Under the pieces are notes generated by a model, which saw nothing but the letters and a program-made list of their open reading frames with translations, was not told the DNA's origin and did no database searches. A stretch of 64,000 bases of DNA from Micromonospora sp. CB01531 (GTDB taxonomy: Bacteria > Actinomycetota > Actinomycetes > Mycobacteriales > Micromonosporaceae): NCBI RefSeq assembly GCF_001905095.1, contig NZ_LWLS01000058.1, forward strand, positions 93,638-157,637. The letters are read 5' to 3'. Positions 21,351-33,554 of the stretch are shown piece by piece (the stretch's first letter is position 1; each line of letters starts with the position of its first letter). Position numbers and translations under genes: made by a program.

Positions 21351-21494
21351 ACGTGGCCTGTCGGTTTCTGCGGTCGCCGACATGCACGACACGCTAGCGC
21401 AAAGACCACGCTCGGCATACGGTCAATCGGACGTAGCTATGTGCGTAACAGGCCGCCAGACTCAATCTTTCCGACGAAAACATCGGGGTAGGGC

Positions 21495-22592
21495 ATGAGG
21501 TATCCGCGGAGTGTTTATCGCGTCTTTGACAGGATGCTTGCCAAGAAGCGTGGTGGGCGCAGCTGGCCGACCAGCTTCGCCGACCGGCTGACCCATCCGG
21601 TGCCTGACTCCCGGGCGGTCCGCAAGCTGATCACCGAGGGAGGGATGCGGCCCGACCTCAGCCAGGTCGACCGGATTCCCGTCCACCCCGCCACCGACCG
21701 ACTGCCGCCCGCCGACGCGGGCGAGGTGGTGGCGACCTGGGTCGGCCACGCCTCATTCGTGCTCCAGATCGGCGGGCTCGTGGTGCTCACCGACCCGGTG
21801 TGGTCGCGCCGCATCCCCGGGGTACGGCCCCGGTTCACTCCGCCCGGCCTGCGCTGGGAGGCCCTGCCCCCGGTGGACGCCGTCGTCATCAGTCACAACC
21901 ACTTCGACCATCTCGACGCGCCCACCATCCGCCGGCTGCCGCGCCGCGTTCTGATGCTCGTGCCCGGCGGCCTCGGCTGGTGGTTCCGCCGGCTGGGGTT
22001 CACCGCCGTCGTGGAGCTGGACTGGTGGGAGAGCGCCCGCCTCGGCGCGGTGGAGTTCCAGTTCGTCCCGGTGCACCACTGGAGCCGCCGGACGCTCTTC
22101 GACGGCTGCCAGAGCCTGTGGGGCGGCTGGATGCTCGAGGCCGACGCCGGCCCCGCCGCCCGGGCCGGCGCCGGCCCGGTGGACCCGGCCACCGGCGTCG
22201 GTGCCGGTCCCACCCCCGGGGCCGGACCCCTGCGCGTCTTCTTCGCCGGGGACTCCGCCTACGGGCCGTACTTCGCCGAGATCGGGCGCCGCCACGGCCC
22301 GATCGACCTCGCCCTGATGCCGGTCGGCGCCTACCTGCCCCGCTGGTTCATGAAGCCGCTGCACATGAGCCCACCCGAGGCCGTGCGCGCCTGTGGCGAC
22401 CTGGGCGCCCGACGGATGGCCACCATGCACTGGGGGACCTTTGCGCTCTCCGCCGAGGCTCCGCTGGCGCCACTGGAGCAGGCCAGGCAGGCGTGGCAGG
22501 CCAGCGGGCGGGCCGCCGAGGACCTGTGGGACCTGGCGGTGGGGGAGAGCCGTACCCTGCACCGCGCCGTGACCACGCCGGCCGCCGGCTGA
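21495..22592 (+). CDS. metallo-beta-lactamase-fold hydrolase (NAPE-PLD/UlaG-like)
   Basis: This 365-residue protein has TWVGHASFVLQIGGLVVLTD and the zinc motif SHNHFDHLD (HxHxDH) near residue 133. A further ligand set is in VPVHHWSRR, FFAGDSAYGPYF and MHWGTFALS. The layout matches the N-acyl-phosphatidylethanolamine-phospholipase-D-like branch. It could hydrolyse an amide, lactone or phosphodiester, but its role in the cluster is unknown. ATG start with GGGGTAGG upstream; divergent from the ALDH gene. Confidence 0.82.
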   Translation: MRYPRSVYRVFDRMLAKKRGGRSWPTSFADRLTHPVPDSRAVRKLITEGGMRPDLSQVDRIPVHPATDRLPPADAGEVVATWVGHASFVLQIGGLVVLTDPVWSRRIPGVRPRFTPPGLRWEALPPVDAVVISHNHFDHLDAPTIRRLPRRVLMLVPGGLGWWFRRLGFTAVVELDWWESARLGAVEFQFVPVHHWSRRTLFDGCQSLWGGWMLEADAGPAARAGAGPVDPATGVGAGPTPGAGPLRVFFAGDSAYGPYFAEIGRRHGPIDLALMPVGAYLPRWFMKPLHMSPPEAVRACGDLGARRMATMHWGTFALSAEAPLAPLEQARQAWQASGRAAEDLWDLAVGESRTLHRAVTTPAAG

Positions 22593-22620
22593 CCGGCGCC
22601 GGCCCAGGACGGCTCGCGAT

Positions 22621-22649
22621 GGCGCCCGCGCCCACCGCACGCGGGCGCC
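22621..22649. terminator. bidirectional hairpin terminator
   Basis: A perfect 10-bp stem (GGCGCCCGCG at 22621-22630 with its complement at 22640-22649) has a 9-nt loop and lies between convergent genes. Confidence 0.65.
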
Positions 22650-22681
22650 GCCGCCGGCGCGCCTCGGTCGCCGGCCGCGGG

Positions 22682-24091
22682 TCAGTCGCTGCCGCGTCCC
22701 GCGACGGTCCGGCCGGGGCCCGCCGTACGGCGGGCAAAGAACCGGTTGGGTGCCAGCGCCGCCCGGTACGGCAGCAGCAGCGGCAGCCGGTCGCCGACCC
22801 GTTGCCGCCAGATGAAGAACTCGCCGCCCTTGTCGCCGAACGGGGCGGGCAGGAACTTGGGCTGGTTGACCGTCACGAACGCCAGCTCGGTGAACTCGGT
22901 CCTGCGACCCAGCACGAGGTCGCGCAGGATCTTGCCGCCGGTGTGACTCGCAGCGATCCCGCTGCCGGTGTACCCGTGGCCGTAGACCATGCCCGAGTCG
23001 GTTCGGCCGAACTGCGGGATGAAACTGTGGCTCCAGCTGATGAGGCCGCCGTTGCCGTGGCTGAACCCGACGTCCCGCCACTGTGGGAAGAACTCGCGGA
23101 ACGACTCGCCCAGCTTGTCGAACGCCTCGTCGTTGCGGCGGTGGCGGGGATCGGTGTCCCGCTGGCCGAACATGTACCACAGGCCGCCCGCCCAGAGCAC
23201 CCGGTTGTCGGCCGTCAGTCGCGCCGCCGTGGAGAACGACAGCGAGTTCGCCACCCCCTCGCGCCCCGGCCAGGCCACCCGGCCCAACTGCTCCTCCGTC
23301 AGCGGATCGGTGACCAGCAGGTAGTTCCACACCGGCATCTGGCGCGGGTACAGCTCGGGGAACGCGCCCTGCATGGCCTCTGTCGCCACGACGACCTCGT
23401 CAGCGGTGATCGTGCCGTGCGGGGTGCTGATCTGCCACTTTCCGTCGACCTTCCGGATCGTCCGCGCCGGGGTCTGCTCGTGCAGCACCACACCCTGTTC
23501 CCGCACCACCCGGGCGAGCCCGCGCACCAGCCGGTACGGGTTGAGCAGCGCACCGCTGACCTTCAGTGCCCCGACGACGGTCGGCGAGCCGATCCGCTCC
23601 TGCGCCTGTGCCCGGTCGAGCAGGCGGAACGATGTCACCCCGGCCCGCTGAGCCCGCTTGATCTGCAGCTCCAGTCGCGCGAGCTGCTTGGTGTCCGTGG
23701 CGACCTGGAGGATGCCGGTGTTCTCGTACTGGGCGTCGATGCCGTTCTGCCGGCAGAACCGGCCGATCTCCAGGATCGACCGGGCGACCGCCCGGTAGAC
23801 CCCACCTGCCTTCTCCGCCCCGTAGTACCAGAGCATCCGGCGCAGCACCTTGCCGGCGGTCATCTGCACGAACCCGGCGTTCATCCCGGACGCGCCGCTA
23901 CCGGCGAACTCCGCCTCCACCACCCGCACCGAGATGCCCGGGTCGGCCTGCTTGAGGAAGTGGGCCGCCCACAGGCCGGTGTAGCCCCCGCCGACGATGC
24001 ACACGTCGCAGGAGGCATCCCCATCCAGCGGCGGGCCGACGTCGGTCGGTTGCGTGGAGTGCCAGTACATCTCTGTGGACAACTGCGCCAT
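22682..24091 (-). CDS. FAD-dependent amine/amino-acid oxidase (DadA/PuuB-like)
   Basis: This 469-residue protein begins after a short lead with the dinucleotide-binding fold CDVCIVGGGYTGLWAAHFL and has ASGMNAGFVQM, a typical FAD contact in the glycine oxidase/gamma-glutamylputrescine oxidase group. The C-terminus repeats the FAD contact with GHGYTGSGIAASHTGG. Such enzymes oxidise a C-N bond with oxygen. It is last in a leftward operon with an aryl-acid AMP ligase, a second FAD oxidase, a VOC protein and a P450. It may make an imine or pyridine-type precursor, but that is an inference. Confidence 0.85.
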   Translation of the reverse strand: MAQLSTEMYWHSTQPTDVGPPLDGDASCDVCIVGGGYTGLWAAHFLKQADPGISVRVVEAEFAGSGASGMNAGFVQMTAGKVLRRMLWYYGAEKAGGVYRAVARSILEIGRFCRQNGIDAQYENTGILQVATDTKQLARLELQIKRAQRAGVTSFRLLDRAQAQERIGSPTVVGALKVSGALLNPYRLVRGLARVVREQGVVLHEQTPARTIRKVDGKWQISTPHGTITADEVVVATEAMQGAFPELYPRQMPVWNYLLVTDPLTEEQLGRVAWPGREGVANSLSFSTAARLTADNRVLWAGGLWYMFGQRDTDPRHRRNDEAFDKLGESFREFFPQWRDVGFSHGNGGLISWSHSFIPQFGRTDSGMVYGHGYTGSGIAASHTGGKILRDLVLGRRTEFTELAFVTVNQPKFLPAPFGDKGGEFFIWRQRVGDRLPLLLPYRAALAPNRFFARRTAGPGRTVAGRGSD

Positions 24092-24105
24092 ACGGGTTTC
24101 TCCTT

Positions 24106-24138
24106 AACGGCTGTCGCGGGCAGGAACGGCTGTCGCGG
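24106..24138. repeat. 14-bp direct repeat
   Basis: AACGGCTGTCGCGG occurs at 24106-24119 and again at 24125-24138, in the 65-bp gap between the P450 stop and the FAD oxidase start. It looks like a small tandem duplication; no function is evident. Confidence 0.6.
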
Positions 24139-24156
24139 TGCGGGCGGGTGACGGCG

Positions 24157-25365
24157 TCACGCGGGGCGGACGGCCAGCGGAAGGCGCTCGAAGGAGCGCA
24201 GGCTCCCGTGGTGGCGGCGGCGGGCGTCGCCGTCGGCGGCGATGTCGCGGAACCGCGTCGCGAGCGCGGTGAACGTCAGCTCGCCCATCAGCCGGGCCAG
24301 CGCGGTGCCCAGGCAGTGGTGCAGGCCGCCGCCGAAGCCCAGGTGCGGGTTCGGGGCCCGGGACAGGTCCAGCTCGGCCGGCCGGTCGAAGACCGCCGGG
24401 TCGCGGTTGGCCGCGCCGAGCAGCAGCATCACCGACCGGCCCGCCCTGATCTTGTGCCCGCCGATCTCGACGGCCTCCCGGGCCACCCGGATCGCGTTCT
24501 GGATCGGCGAGTCGAACCGGAGGAACTCGTCGACGGCCGACCGGACCAGCGTGGGGTCCCGGCGCAGCCGGTCCAGTTGGTCGGGATGCTCCAGCAGCGC
24601 CATGCATCCGTTGGAGACCAGCCCCATGGTTGTCTCGAACCCGGCGTGGAACAGGAACAGCAGGTTGTCGACGATCCCGGCGACGTCCCCGCGTTCCTCC
24701 GCCGGAGCCGCCGCGAGCATGCCGGCCAGGGTGGCGTCGCCGGCGGGGGCGTCCCGCAACAGGTCGGTGACGTACTCGCGCAGCCAGGCGACGGCGGCGT
24801 CGACGCCGCCGCGCTCGTCGGGCTGCAGGTTCGCCGCGTCGAACACCCGGGCCAGGTCGATCACCCGGGGCAGCACCTCCGCCCGGTCGGCGTCAGGGAT
24901 GCCGATCAGCCGGCAGATCACCGTGACCGGCAGCGGCACGGCCAGCTCCGCGACGAGGTCCAGGCGGCCGGCGTCGCGAGCCGGGGCGAGCAGGTCCGCG
25001 ACGAGCGCGGCCACCGCCGGGGTCATCGCCCGCACCCGGGGCAGGCCGAACGCCTGCCCGAGAAACCGGCGGGCGCGGGTGTGCTCCGGCGGGTCCTGGG
25101 TGAGGACGATGCGGGAGGGAAACTCGGCCGCGGGCCCGTCGCCCAGGGTCAGGCGGATGAACTCCCGCGGGAAATGGCTGGCCAGCCGGCCGTCACGCAG
25201 CAGGGCGCTGACCGCGGCGTGGTCGACCACCAGCCACTGTCCGAACTCGCCCCGCACGACCGGGCCCTGCGCACGCAGCCGCTCGTACTCCGGATAGGGA
25301 TCGTCGGCGCAGGCCAGGTCGACCGCGGCGATCCGGGGCCGTGCAACGGCGTCGGGGAGCGTCAC
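24157..25365 (-). CDS. cytochrome P450
   Basis: This 402-residue P450 has the I-helix AGFETTMG, ExxR (DEFLR) and the heme loop FGGGLHHCLGTALARL. The GTG start at 25365 overlaps the stop of the VOC gene by 4 nt, so the two are translationally coupled. It resembles the P450 at 11015-12214 and is a good candidate for hydroxylating an aromatic or carrier-bound substrate, with the ferredoxin at 29083 as possible electron donor. Confidence 0.9.
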   Translation of the reverse strand: MTLPDAVARPRIAAVDLACADDPYPEYERLRAQGPVVRGEFGQWLVVDHAAVSALLRDGRLASHFPREFIRLTLGDGPAAEFPSRIVLTQDPPEHTRARRFLGQAFGLPRVRAMTPAVAALVADLLAPARDAGRLDLVAELAVPLPVTVICRLIGIPDADRAEVLPRVIDLARVFDAANLQPDERGGVDAAVAWLREYVTDLLRDAPAGDATLAGMLAAAPAEERGDVAGIVDNLLFLFHAGFETTMGLVSNGCMALLEHPDQLDRLRRDPTLVRSAVDEFLRFDSPIQNAIRVAREAVEIGGHKIRAGRSVMLLLGAANRDPAVFDRPAELDLSRAPNPHLGFGGGLHHCLGTALARLMGELTFTALATRFRDIAADGDARRRHHGSLRSFERLPLAVRPA

Positions 25366-25853
25366 GGCTGCCCGCCGACGCGCTCGGCCCGCCGCGCCCG
25401 GTGGTGCTTCCGCATCTGCCGCATGAAGTAGTCGGCGTTGAGCCAGTACAGCTCCAGCCAGATGTTGTCCGGGTCGCGCAGCCACACGCCGTGTCCGGCC
25501 TCCAGGAACAGCTCCTGCACCCCGCCGTGGCTGACGCCCACGGAGTCCAAGTGCGCCACCCAGGTGTGCAGGTCCTCCCGCTCGGGAACGTGGAACGCCA
25601 GGTGGTGCAGCCCCACCCGGTGCTCGTCGAACGGCTCCTCGACCGGCCGGTCGGCCTGTCCGAGGACGATGGAGGTCAGGGCGCGGGAGTGCAGCAGCGT
25701 CCGGAACGTGAACCCCGCCTCGGCCGGCCGGGCGTCGCGCACGACGGTGAAGCCCAGCGCCCGGCAGTACCACTCGGTGCTGCGGTCGAGGTCCCGGACC
25801 GTCAGGTTGATGTGGGTACCGCCGTTGAGCGGGGGTACGGAGTCGTTGACCAC
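25362..25853 (-). CDS. VOC-superfamily protein (dioxygenase/glyoxalase-like)
   Basis: This 163-residue protein has two betaalphabetabetabeta halves: THINLTVRDLDRSTEWYCRALGF with a metal-type histidine, and VGLHHLAFHVPEREDL. GHGVWLRDPDNIWLELYWLN near the end supplies the usual glutamate ligand. The H...H...E pattern fits a metal-dependent VOC enzyme such as an extradiol-type dioxygenase or isomerase. The GTG at 25853 starts the conserved region. It sits between the FAD oxidase and P450 genes, so it probably acts on the same precursor. Confidence 0.82.
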   Translation of the reverse strand: MVNDSVPPLNGGTHINLTVRDLDRSTEWYCRALGFTVVRDARPAEAGFTFRTLLHSRALTSIVLGQADRPVEEPFDEHRVGLHHLAFHVPEREDLHTWVAHLDSVGVSHGGVQELFLEAGHGVWLRDPDNIWLELYWLNADYFMRQMRKHHRARRAERVGGQP

Positions 25854-25876
25854 GGGGTTCCTCTCGCAGAAGACGA

Positions 25877-27262
25877 TCAAAGAACGGTTCGCATGACGGC
25901 TGCCGCCAGGGGCGCCGTACGCCGGAGCCGGTCCTCGTACCGGTCCGCGGCGGTGGCCAGCGCGCTGACCGTGCGGACGCCGACGGCCCGCAACGGTTCC
26001 GGCTCCCAGCGGCGTGGCCGGTGCCCGGTCCAGAACAGCCGCGTCTCGGGCCGGTTCACCCCGGCCACCAGGGCAGCCAGCGTGCGGCCGGCGAGGTTGC
26101 TCAGTGCGATGCCCTCGCCGCCGTAGCCGCCGGCGTGGCCGAGGCCGCTGTCGCGGTCGTACACCACGGCGGGCTCGCCGTCGCGGTGCATTCCGTACGC
26201 GCCGCTCCACTGGTGGCTCACGCGCGCGTCGGCCAGGGCGGGGAAGCTCTCCGCCAGGGACTCGCGCAGCCGGGCGAAGACCCGGGCGCCGGAGCGGGCG
26301 GTCGCGTCCGGCCGGGAGCCGGCGCGGTAGCCGGCCCCCCGGCCGCCCACCAGCAGGCGGCCGTCGGCGGTGCGCTGGAAGTAGGCGAACTGGTACCGGG
26401 AGTCGGCGACGGTGACCCGGTCCCGCCAGCCGGCCTCGCGCCACCGCCATTCCGGCAGCGGCTCGGTGGCCAGTACGCGGGAGATCACCGGCAGCACCCG
26501 GCGGGCGTGCCCGGGAAGTCCCCCCGTGTACGCCTCCGTGGTGCACAGCACACTGCGGGCACGGATCGTGCCCCGGTCAGTGACCACGACGCCCGGCCGC
26601 AGCCCGACCGCGCGGGTGCCCTCGACGATGGTCACCCCGCGCCGCTCGACGGCCCGCGCCAGCCCGGCGGCGATGACCGCGGGTTGCACGGCCGCGCAGT
26701 GCGGCGTGAAGCCGGACAGCAGCGCCCCGGTGACGCCGACCCGGTCGGCGGTCTCGGCGGGCGACAGCAGCGTCATGTCGGTGATGCCGAGCTTGAGCCG
26801 CATGTCCTGCCAGTTCCGCAGCCGCGCCACCTGGGGTTGGGTGCGGGCGACGTAGAGCGAGCCGTCGCGCCGCCACCCGCAGTCGATGTCCTCGGCGGCG
26901 AGGACCCGCTCGATCTCGTCCAGGGTGCGCCGGCCCGCACGGTAGAAGCGCATGGCGTCCATCGGGCCGTAGCGCTGCACAAGGTTGGCCAGCAGGGCGG
27001 GCATCTCGGTGGTGCACCAGCCGCCGTTGCGCCCGCTGGCCCCGTAGGCCACGCGCTCGGCGTCGATGACCAGCACGGAGGCCTGCGGCGCCAGTTCCGT
27101 CAGGTAATAGGCGGTCCACAGGCCGGTGAATCCGGCGCCGACGACGACCACATCCGTCCGCACATCGCCGGACAGGGCCGGCCGCGGCTCGCGCAATGGC
27201 GCGGGCAGCGTGTCCAGCCACAGGCTCACCGGCCGCCGGTGCCGGTCGGGGGAAGCCGTCAT
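25877..27262 (-). CDS. FAD-dependent amine/amino-acid oxidase (DadA/PuuB-like), second copy
   Basis: This 461-residue flavoprotein has TDVVVVGAGFTGLWTAYYL, YGASGRNGGWCT and a C-terminal GYGGEGIALSNLAGR. It belongs to the same group as the enzyme at 22682-24091 but is clearly diverged. It lies 12 bp downstream of the aryl-acid AMP ligase stop. Two such oxidases beside an AMP ligase, P450 and ferredoxin recall pathways that turn a cyclic amino acid into a picolinate-type acid. Lysine-derived starter formation is one possible reading, but no aminotransferase is present here. Confidence 0.84.
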   Translation of the reverse strand: MTASPDRHRRPVSLWLDTLPAPLREPRPALSGDVRTDVVVVGAGFTGLWTAYYLTELAPQASVLVIDAERVAYGASGRNGGWCTTEMPALLANLVQRYGPMDAMRFYRAGRRTLDEIERVLAAEDIDCGWRRDGSLYVARTQPQVARLRNWQDMRLKLGITDMTLLSPAETADRVGVTGALLSGFTPHCAAVQPAVIAAGLARAVERRGVTIVEGTRAVGLRPGVVVTDRGTIRARSVLCTTEAYTGGLPGHARRVLPVISRVLATEPLPEWRWREAGWRDRVTVADSRYQFAYFQRTADGRLLVGGRGAGYRAGSRPDATARSGARVFARLRESLAESFPALADARVSHQWSGAYGMHRDGEPAVVYDRDSGLGHAGGYGGEGIALSNLAGRTLAALVAGVNRPETRLFWTGHRPRRWEPEPLRAVGVRTVSALATAADRYEDRLRRTAPLAAAVMRTVL

Positions 27263-27274
27263 GTCGCGCCGCCG

Positions 27275-30449
<3,175 letters not shown>

Positions 30450-30450
30450 C

Positions 30451-31644
30451 GTGCGGCGCGAGGAGTTCTACCGAGAGGCCCGCGACGACCGGGACGGCCC
30501 CCTGCACGGCCTGTCCGTTCTGGACGTGACCAAGGTCTGGTCCGGCCCGCTGGCCACGAGCCTGCTCGCCGACATGGGCGCGAACGTGCTCCGGGTCGAG
30601 CTGCCGCACGGCCGCGACGGCGAGGTGCCGCCGGAGATCCCCGGCACGGGCCTGTCCTGGTTCCGTGAGACGGTGAACCGGAACAAGCGCAGCGTGGGGC
30701 TGGACCTGCGCCAGCCCGCCGGCCGGGACGCGTTCCTGGAGTTGGTGCGCGACGCGGATCTCGTGGTGGAGAACTACAAGCCCGGCACGCTTCACGGCTG
30801 GGGCGTCGGCTACGCCGACTGCCGCCGCGTCCGGCCGGACATCGTGGTCGTCTCCATCACCGGCTGGGGACAGTACGGCCCGGACGTCGACCGGCCGGCA
30901 TACGATCCGGTGGTGCAGGCCGCGAGCGGCTGGATGTCGCTCAACGGTGACCCGGCGGGCCGCCCGGTCCGGGCGCCGACGTTCCTCGCCGACGAGCTGG
31001 CCGGCCTGCACGCGGCCGTCGGCGCCCTGGCCGCCCTGGCGCACCGCGACCGCACCGGCGAGGGGCAGCACGTCGACGTGGCCATGCTCGACAGCCTGCT
31101 CGCCAGCAGCTGCGGCCTGTTGACGCTGGCCGCGGCCGGCGCGCCGCCAGCGCGATGGGGCAACCAGACCGACTTCGCGGTCCCGTCGAACGTCTACCGC
31201 TGTCTCGACGGCGACATCTACCTGTCCGTCGCCCTCGACAAGCACTGGCGGGCACTGGCGGAGACGATCGGCCGGCCGGAGCTGGCCCGCGCGCCGGGCT
31301 ACGGGCGGGGCGCGCAGCGCCGGCAGAACCGGGGCGCGGTCGACGATCTCGTGGCCGCCTGGTGCCGGCCCCGCCCGGTCGGCGAGGTGATGGCGGCCTT
31401 CCGCGCCGCGGGCCTGGTGGCCGAACGGGTGCGCACGCTGGCCGAGGTCGCGGGCGATCCGCACGTGCGGGAGCGGGACATGCTCCAGCCGACGGTGCTG
31501 CACAACGGCGCCACCGCGCCGCTGACCGGCCCGGCGGTGAAGTTCTCCCGCACGCCGACCCGGATCCGCCGGGGCGCGCCGGCCGCCGGCGCGGACAGCC
31601 GCGACGTGCTGGGGGACACCGCCCCGCACCCCGACGGGTCATAG
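30451..31644 (+). CDS. family III CoA transferase (CaiB/BaiF type)
   Basis: This 397-residue protein has GLSVLDVTKVWSGPLATSLLADMGANVLRVE-type N-terminal pattern elements, NRNKRSVGLDL, and FLADELAGLHAAVGAL with the acidic residue expected of the catalytic aspartate. GEGQHVDVAMLDSL follows. Family III enzymes move CoA between organic acids. It is probably in one operon with the thiolase. It may activate or recycle the acid made by the thiolase/ACAD route. GTG start. Confidence 0.86.
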   Translation: MRREEFYREARDDRDGPLHGLSVLDVTKVWSGPLATSLLADMGANVLRVELPHGRDGEVPPEIPGTGLSWFRETVNRNKRSVGLDLRQPAGRDAFLELVRDADLVVENYKPGTLHGWGVGYADCRRVRPDIVVVSITGWGQYGPDVDRPAYDPVVQAASGWMSLNGDPAGRPVRAPTFLADELAGLHAAVGALAALAHRDRTGEGQHVDVAMLDSLLASSCGLLTLAAAGAPPARWGNQTDFAVPSNVYRCLDGDIYLSVALDKHWRALAETIGRPELARAPGYGRGAQRRQNRGAVDDLVAAWCRPRPVGEVMAAFRAAGLVAERVRTLAEVAGDPHVRERDMLQPTVLHNGATAPLTGPAVKFSRTPTRIRRGAPAAGADSRDVLGDTAPHPDGS

Positions 31645-31655
31645 GCTTTTCGATG

Positions 31656-31691
31656 CTGTCTGCATAGTGTCTACGAGTGTCTTCCGTGTCT
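31656..31691. promoter_or_regulatory. four helically spaced TGTCT repeats upstream of the type II PKS operon
   Basis: The hexamers CTGTCT (31656), GTGTCT (31667), GTGTCT (31677) and GTGTCT (31686) lie on one face of the helix at 9-11 bp steps in the 163-bp gap before the ketoreductase. SARP-type activators bind direct repeats with this kind of period. The 10-mer TACGAGTGTC here (31672-31681) also occurs inverted at 12330-12339. Confidence 0.45.
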
Positions 31692-31807
31692 CCTGCTGCA
31701 TCTATTGATGTCGAGCCGAAGATGCTTCAACATAGGAGCACGGGATACAAGTTCCCGTCGCCGATCGGGGGCACCCGGCGTGGGCGCGGCGGGCGAAGGA
31801 GGCGTGT

Positions 31808-32548
31808 GTGAGCGAGCAACCGCTGGCACTGGTGACCGGCGCCTCACGGGGTATCGGCCGCGCGGTGGCCGTCCGGCTCGCCGAGCAGGGCTACGGCCTC
31901 GCCTGCTGCTACAGCAAGCCGAGTGAGGCCGCCGAGAAGACCGAGGCGCAGGTCGCCGCGACCGGGGTGCCCAGCTACTTCGCCCCCTGCGACGTCGCCG
32001 ACGACACGGCCGTGGACGCGTTCATCGCCGCGGCCGAGCGGCGGCTGGGCCCGATCAGCCGGCTGGTCAACAACGCCGGCATCACCCGGGACAGCCCGCT
32101 GGTGCTGGCCCGCCGCCCCGACTGGGAGGCGGTCATCGACACCAACCTCGGCGGCACCTGGAACTTCTGCCGCGCCATGGCCTTCCGGTTCATGAAGCGC
32201 CGCGCCGGGGCCATCGTCAACCTCTCCTCGATCGCCGGCATCCACGGCAACGCCGGCCAGACCGCGTACGCGGCCAGCAAGGCGGGCATCATCGGGCTGA
32301 GCCGGTCGCTGGCCAAGGAGCTCGCCCCCTACGGCGTCCGGGTCAACGTGGTCGCGCCCGGGTTCATCGAGACCGACATGACCGACGCGCTGGACGCCAA
32401 GGCCCGGGACCGGGCACTGGGCATGATCGGCCTGCGCCGGTTCGGCCGCCCCGAGGACGTCGCGGCGATGGTGGACTTCCTCCTCGCCGACCAGGCCGGC
32501 TACGTCACCGGCCAGGTGTTCCAGGTGGACGGGGGGATGACCCTGTGA
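31808..32548 (+). CDS. 3-oxoacyl-ACP reductase (FabG-like ketoreductase)
   Basis: This 246-residue SDR has [11 protein letters not shown] (cofactor loop), [23 protein letters not shown] and [11 protein letters not shown] with catalytic Ser/Tyr/Lys, and ends [10 protein letters not shown]. The order FabG, hotdog, hotdog, ACP, KS is that of reducing type II polyketide systems for aryl polyenes and related chains. GTG start with AAGGAGG upstream. First gene of an operon whose members mostly overlap by 4 nt. Confidence 0.92.
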   Translation: MSEQPLALVTGASRGIGRAVAVRLAEQGYGLACCYSKPSEAAEKTEAQVAATGVPSYFAPCDVADDTAVDAFIAAAERRLGPISRLVNNAGITRDSPLVLARRPDWEAVIDTNLGGTWNFCRAMAFRFMKRRAGAIVNLSSIAGIHGNAGQTAYAASKAGIIGLSRSLAKELAPYGVRVNVVAPGFIETDMTDALDAKARDRALGMIGLRRFGRPEDVAAMVDFLLADQAGYVTGQVFQVDGGMTL

Positions 32549-33006
32549 CCGCCACGACCGCGGCGCCGGCCTGGCGGCCCGCTGCCCCCGTCCCCTGCGC
32601 CGCCCCGTTGCCGGCCGTCGACCGGCTCCGCGTCGCTCCCCGCGCCGACGGATGGACGGTCACCGCCCGGGTCGCCGTCGACCCCCGCGACCCGAACCTG
32701 GCCGGGCACTTCCCCGGCCAGCCGATCTACCCAGGCGTGTTCGTGGTCGAGACCCTGTGCCAGGCGATGGCCCAGGCCGTGCCCGGCACCCCCCGGCTAC
32801 GCGCGGTCACCTCGATCCGGTTTCTCGCGGCGCTGCTCGGCGGTGACGAGATGGAGCTCACCCTCGACGTGGATCCGGCGGCCCCCGCCGCGGGCGCCGC
32901 TTCCCCAACGGAGCCCGGCTGGACGGTACGCGGCACCGGCCGGCGGCACGACGGCACGGTCACCGCCCAGCTACGCGCCGTCTTCGACGCCGGAGCGGGC
33001 GCGTGA
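32545..33006 (+). CDS. FabZ-like beta-hydroxyacyl-ACP dehydratase (hotdog)
   Basis: This 153-residue single-hotdog protein keeps the active-site helix [21 protein letters not shown], with the histidine of GHFP and the glutamate of VVET as in FabZ. It would remove water from the beta-hydroxyacyl-ACP made by the ketoreductase. GTG start overlapping the FabG stop. The N-terminal 25 residues are alanine/proline-rich and may be untranslated or disordered. Confidence 0.87.
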   Translation: MTATTAAPAWRPAAPVPCAAPLPAVDRLRVAPRADGWTVTARVAVDPRDPNLAGHFPGQPIYPGVFVVETLCQAMAQAVPGTPRLRAVTSIRFLAALLGGDEMELTLDVDPAAPAAGAASPTEPGWTVRGTGRRHDGTVTAQLRAVFDAGAGA

Positions 33007-33554
33007 ACGCCGCCGAGATCCGGGCCGCCCTGCCACAGCGCCACCCGCTGCTGCTGGTGGACCGGGTGACCAGTCTGGAGCCCGGCGTCGCCATCGAAAC
33101 GGTCAAGGCGATCACCGCGACGGAGCCCTGCTACGCCCACCTCGGCGACGACGCCACCGTCGAGGACTACGCCTACCCGGCATCGCTGCTCATCGAATCG
33201 TTCGGGCAGAGCGCCGCGCTGCTGTGGCTGGACGGCTCCGCCCCGTCACACCGGCTCACCGACGACGCCCTGCTGCTCTTCGTGGGTGCCCGCGAGTACA
33301 CCGTCGAGGGCCGGGCGTACCCAGGCGACGTCGTCCGCCACGTCGTACGCCTGGAACGCGTCGTCGCCGACACCGCCTTCGCCACAGGCGAGAGCTGGGC
33401 CGGCGAACGGCGCATCGCCACCGTCGGCTCGCTCATCGCCGCCCGCCGCCCCCGCGCCACGGTCGCCGAACCCGCACCCGGCCCCACCGGCACGGGCGCC
33501 GACCGCACCATCCCCGCTAACACCAGTGCCCAAGGAGGCCGACATGTCCGGTGA
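33003..33554 (+). CDS. FabZ-like hotdog protein with altered active site
   Basis: This 183-residue protein opens with the FabZ-type ALPQRHPLLLVDRV, but where FabZ has GHFPxxPxxPG it has YAHLGDDATVEDYAYPASLL, followed by IESFGQS. The histidine context is lost, although a glutamate is kept. The C-terminal ~35 residues are a proline/threonine-rich tail. It probably pairs with the preceding dehydratase as a structural or specificity subunit, as in type II polyene systems with two hotdog subunits. GTG start in a 4-nt overlap; its end overlaps the ACP start by 11 nt. Confidence 0.82.
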   Translation: MNAAEIRAALPQRHPLLLVDRVTSLEPGVAIETVKAITATEPCYAHLGDDATVEDYAYPASLLIESFGQSAALLWLDGSAPSHRLTDDALLLFVGAREYTVEGRAYPGDVVRHVVRLERVVADTAFATGESWAGERRIATVGSLIAARRPRATVAEPAPGPTGTGADRTIPANTSAQGGRHVR

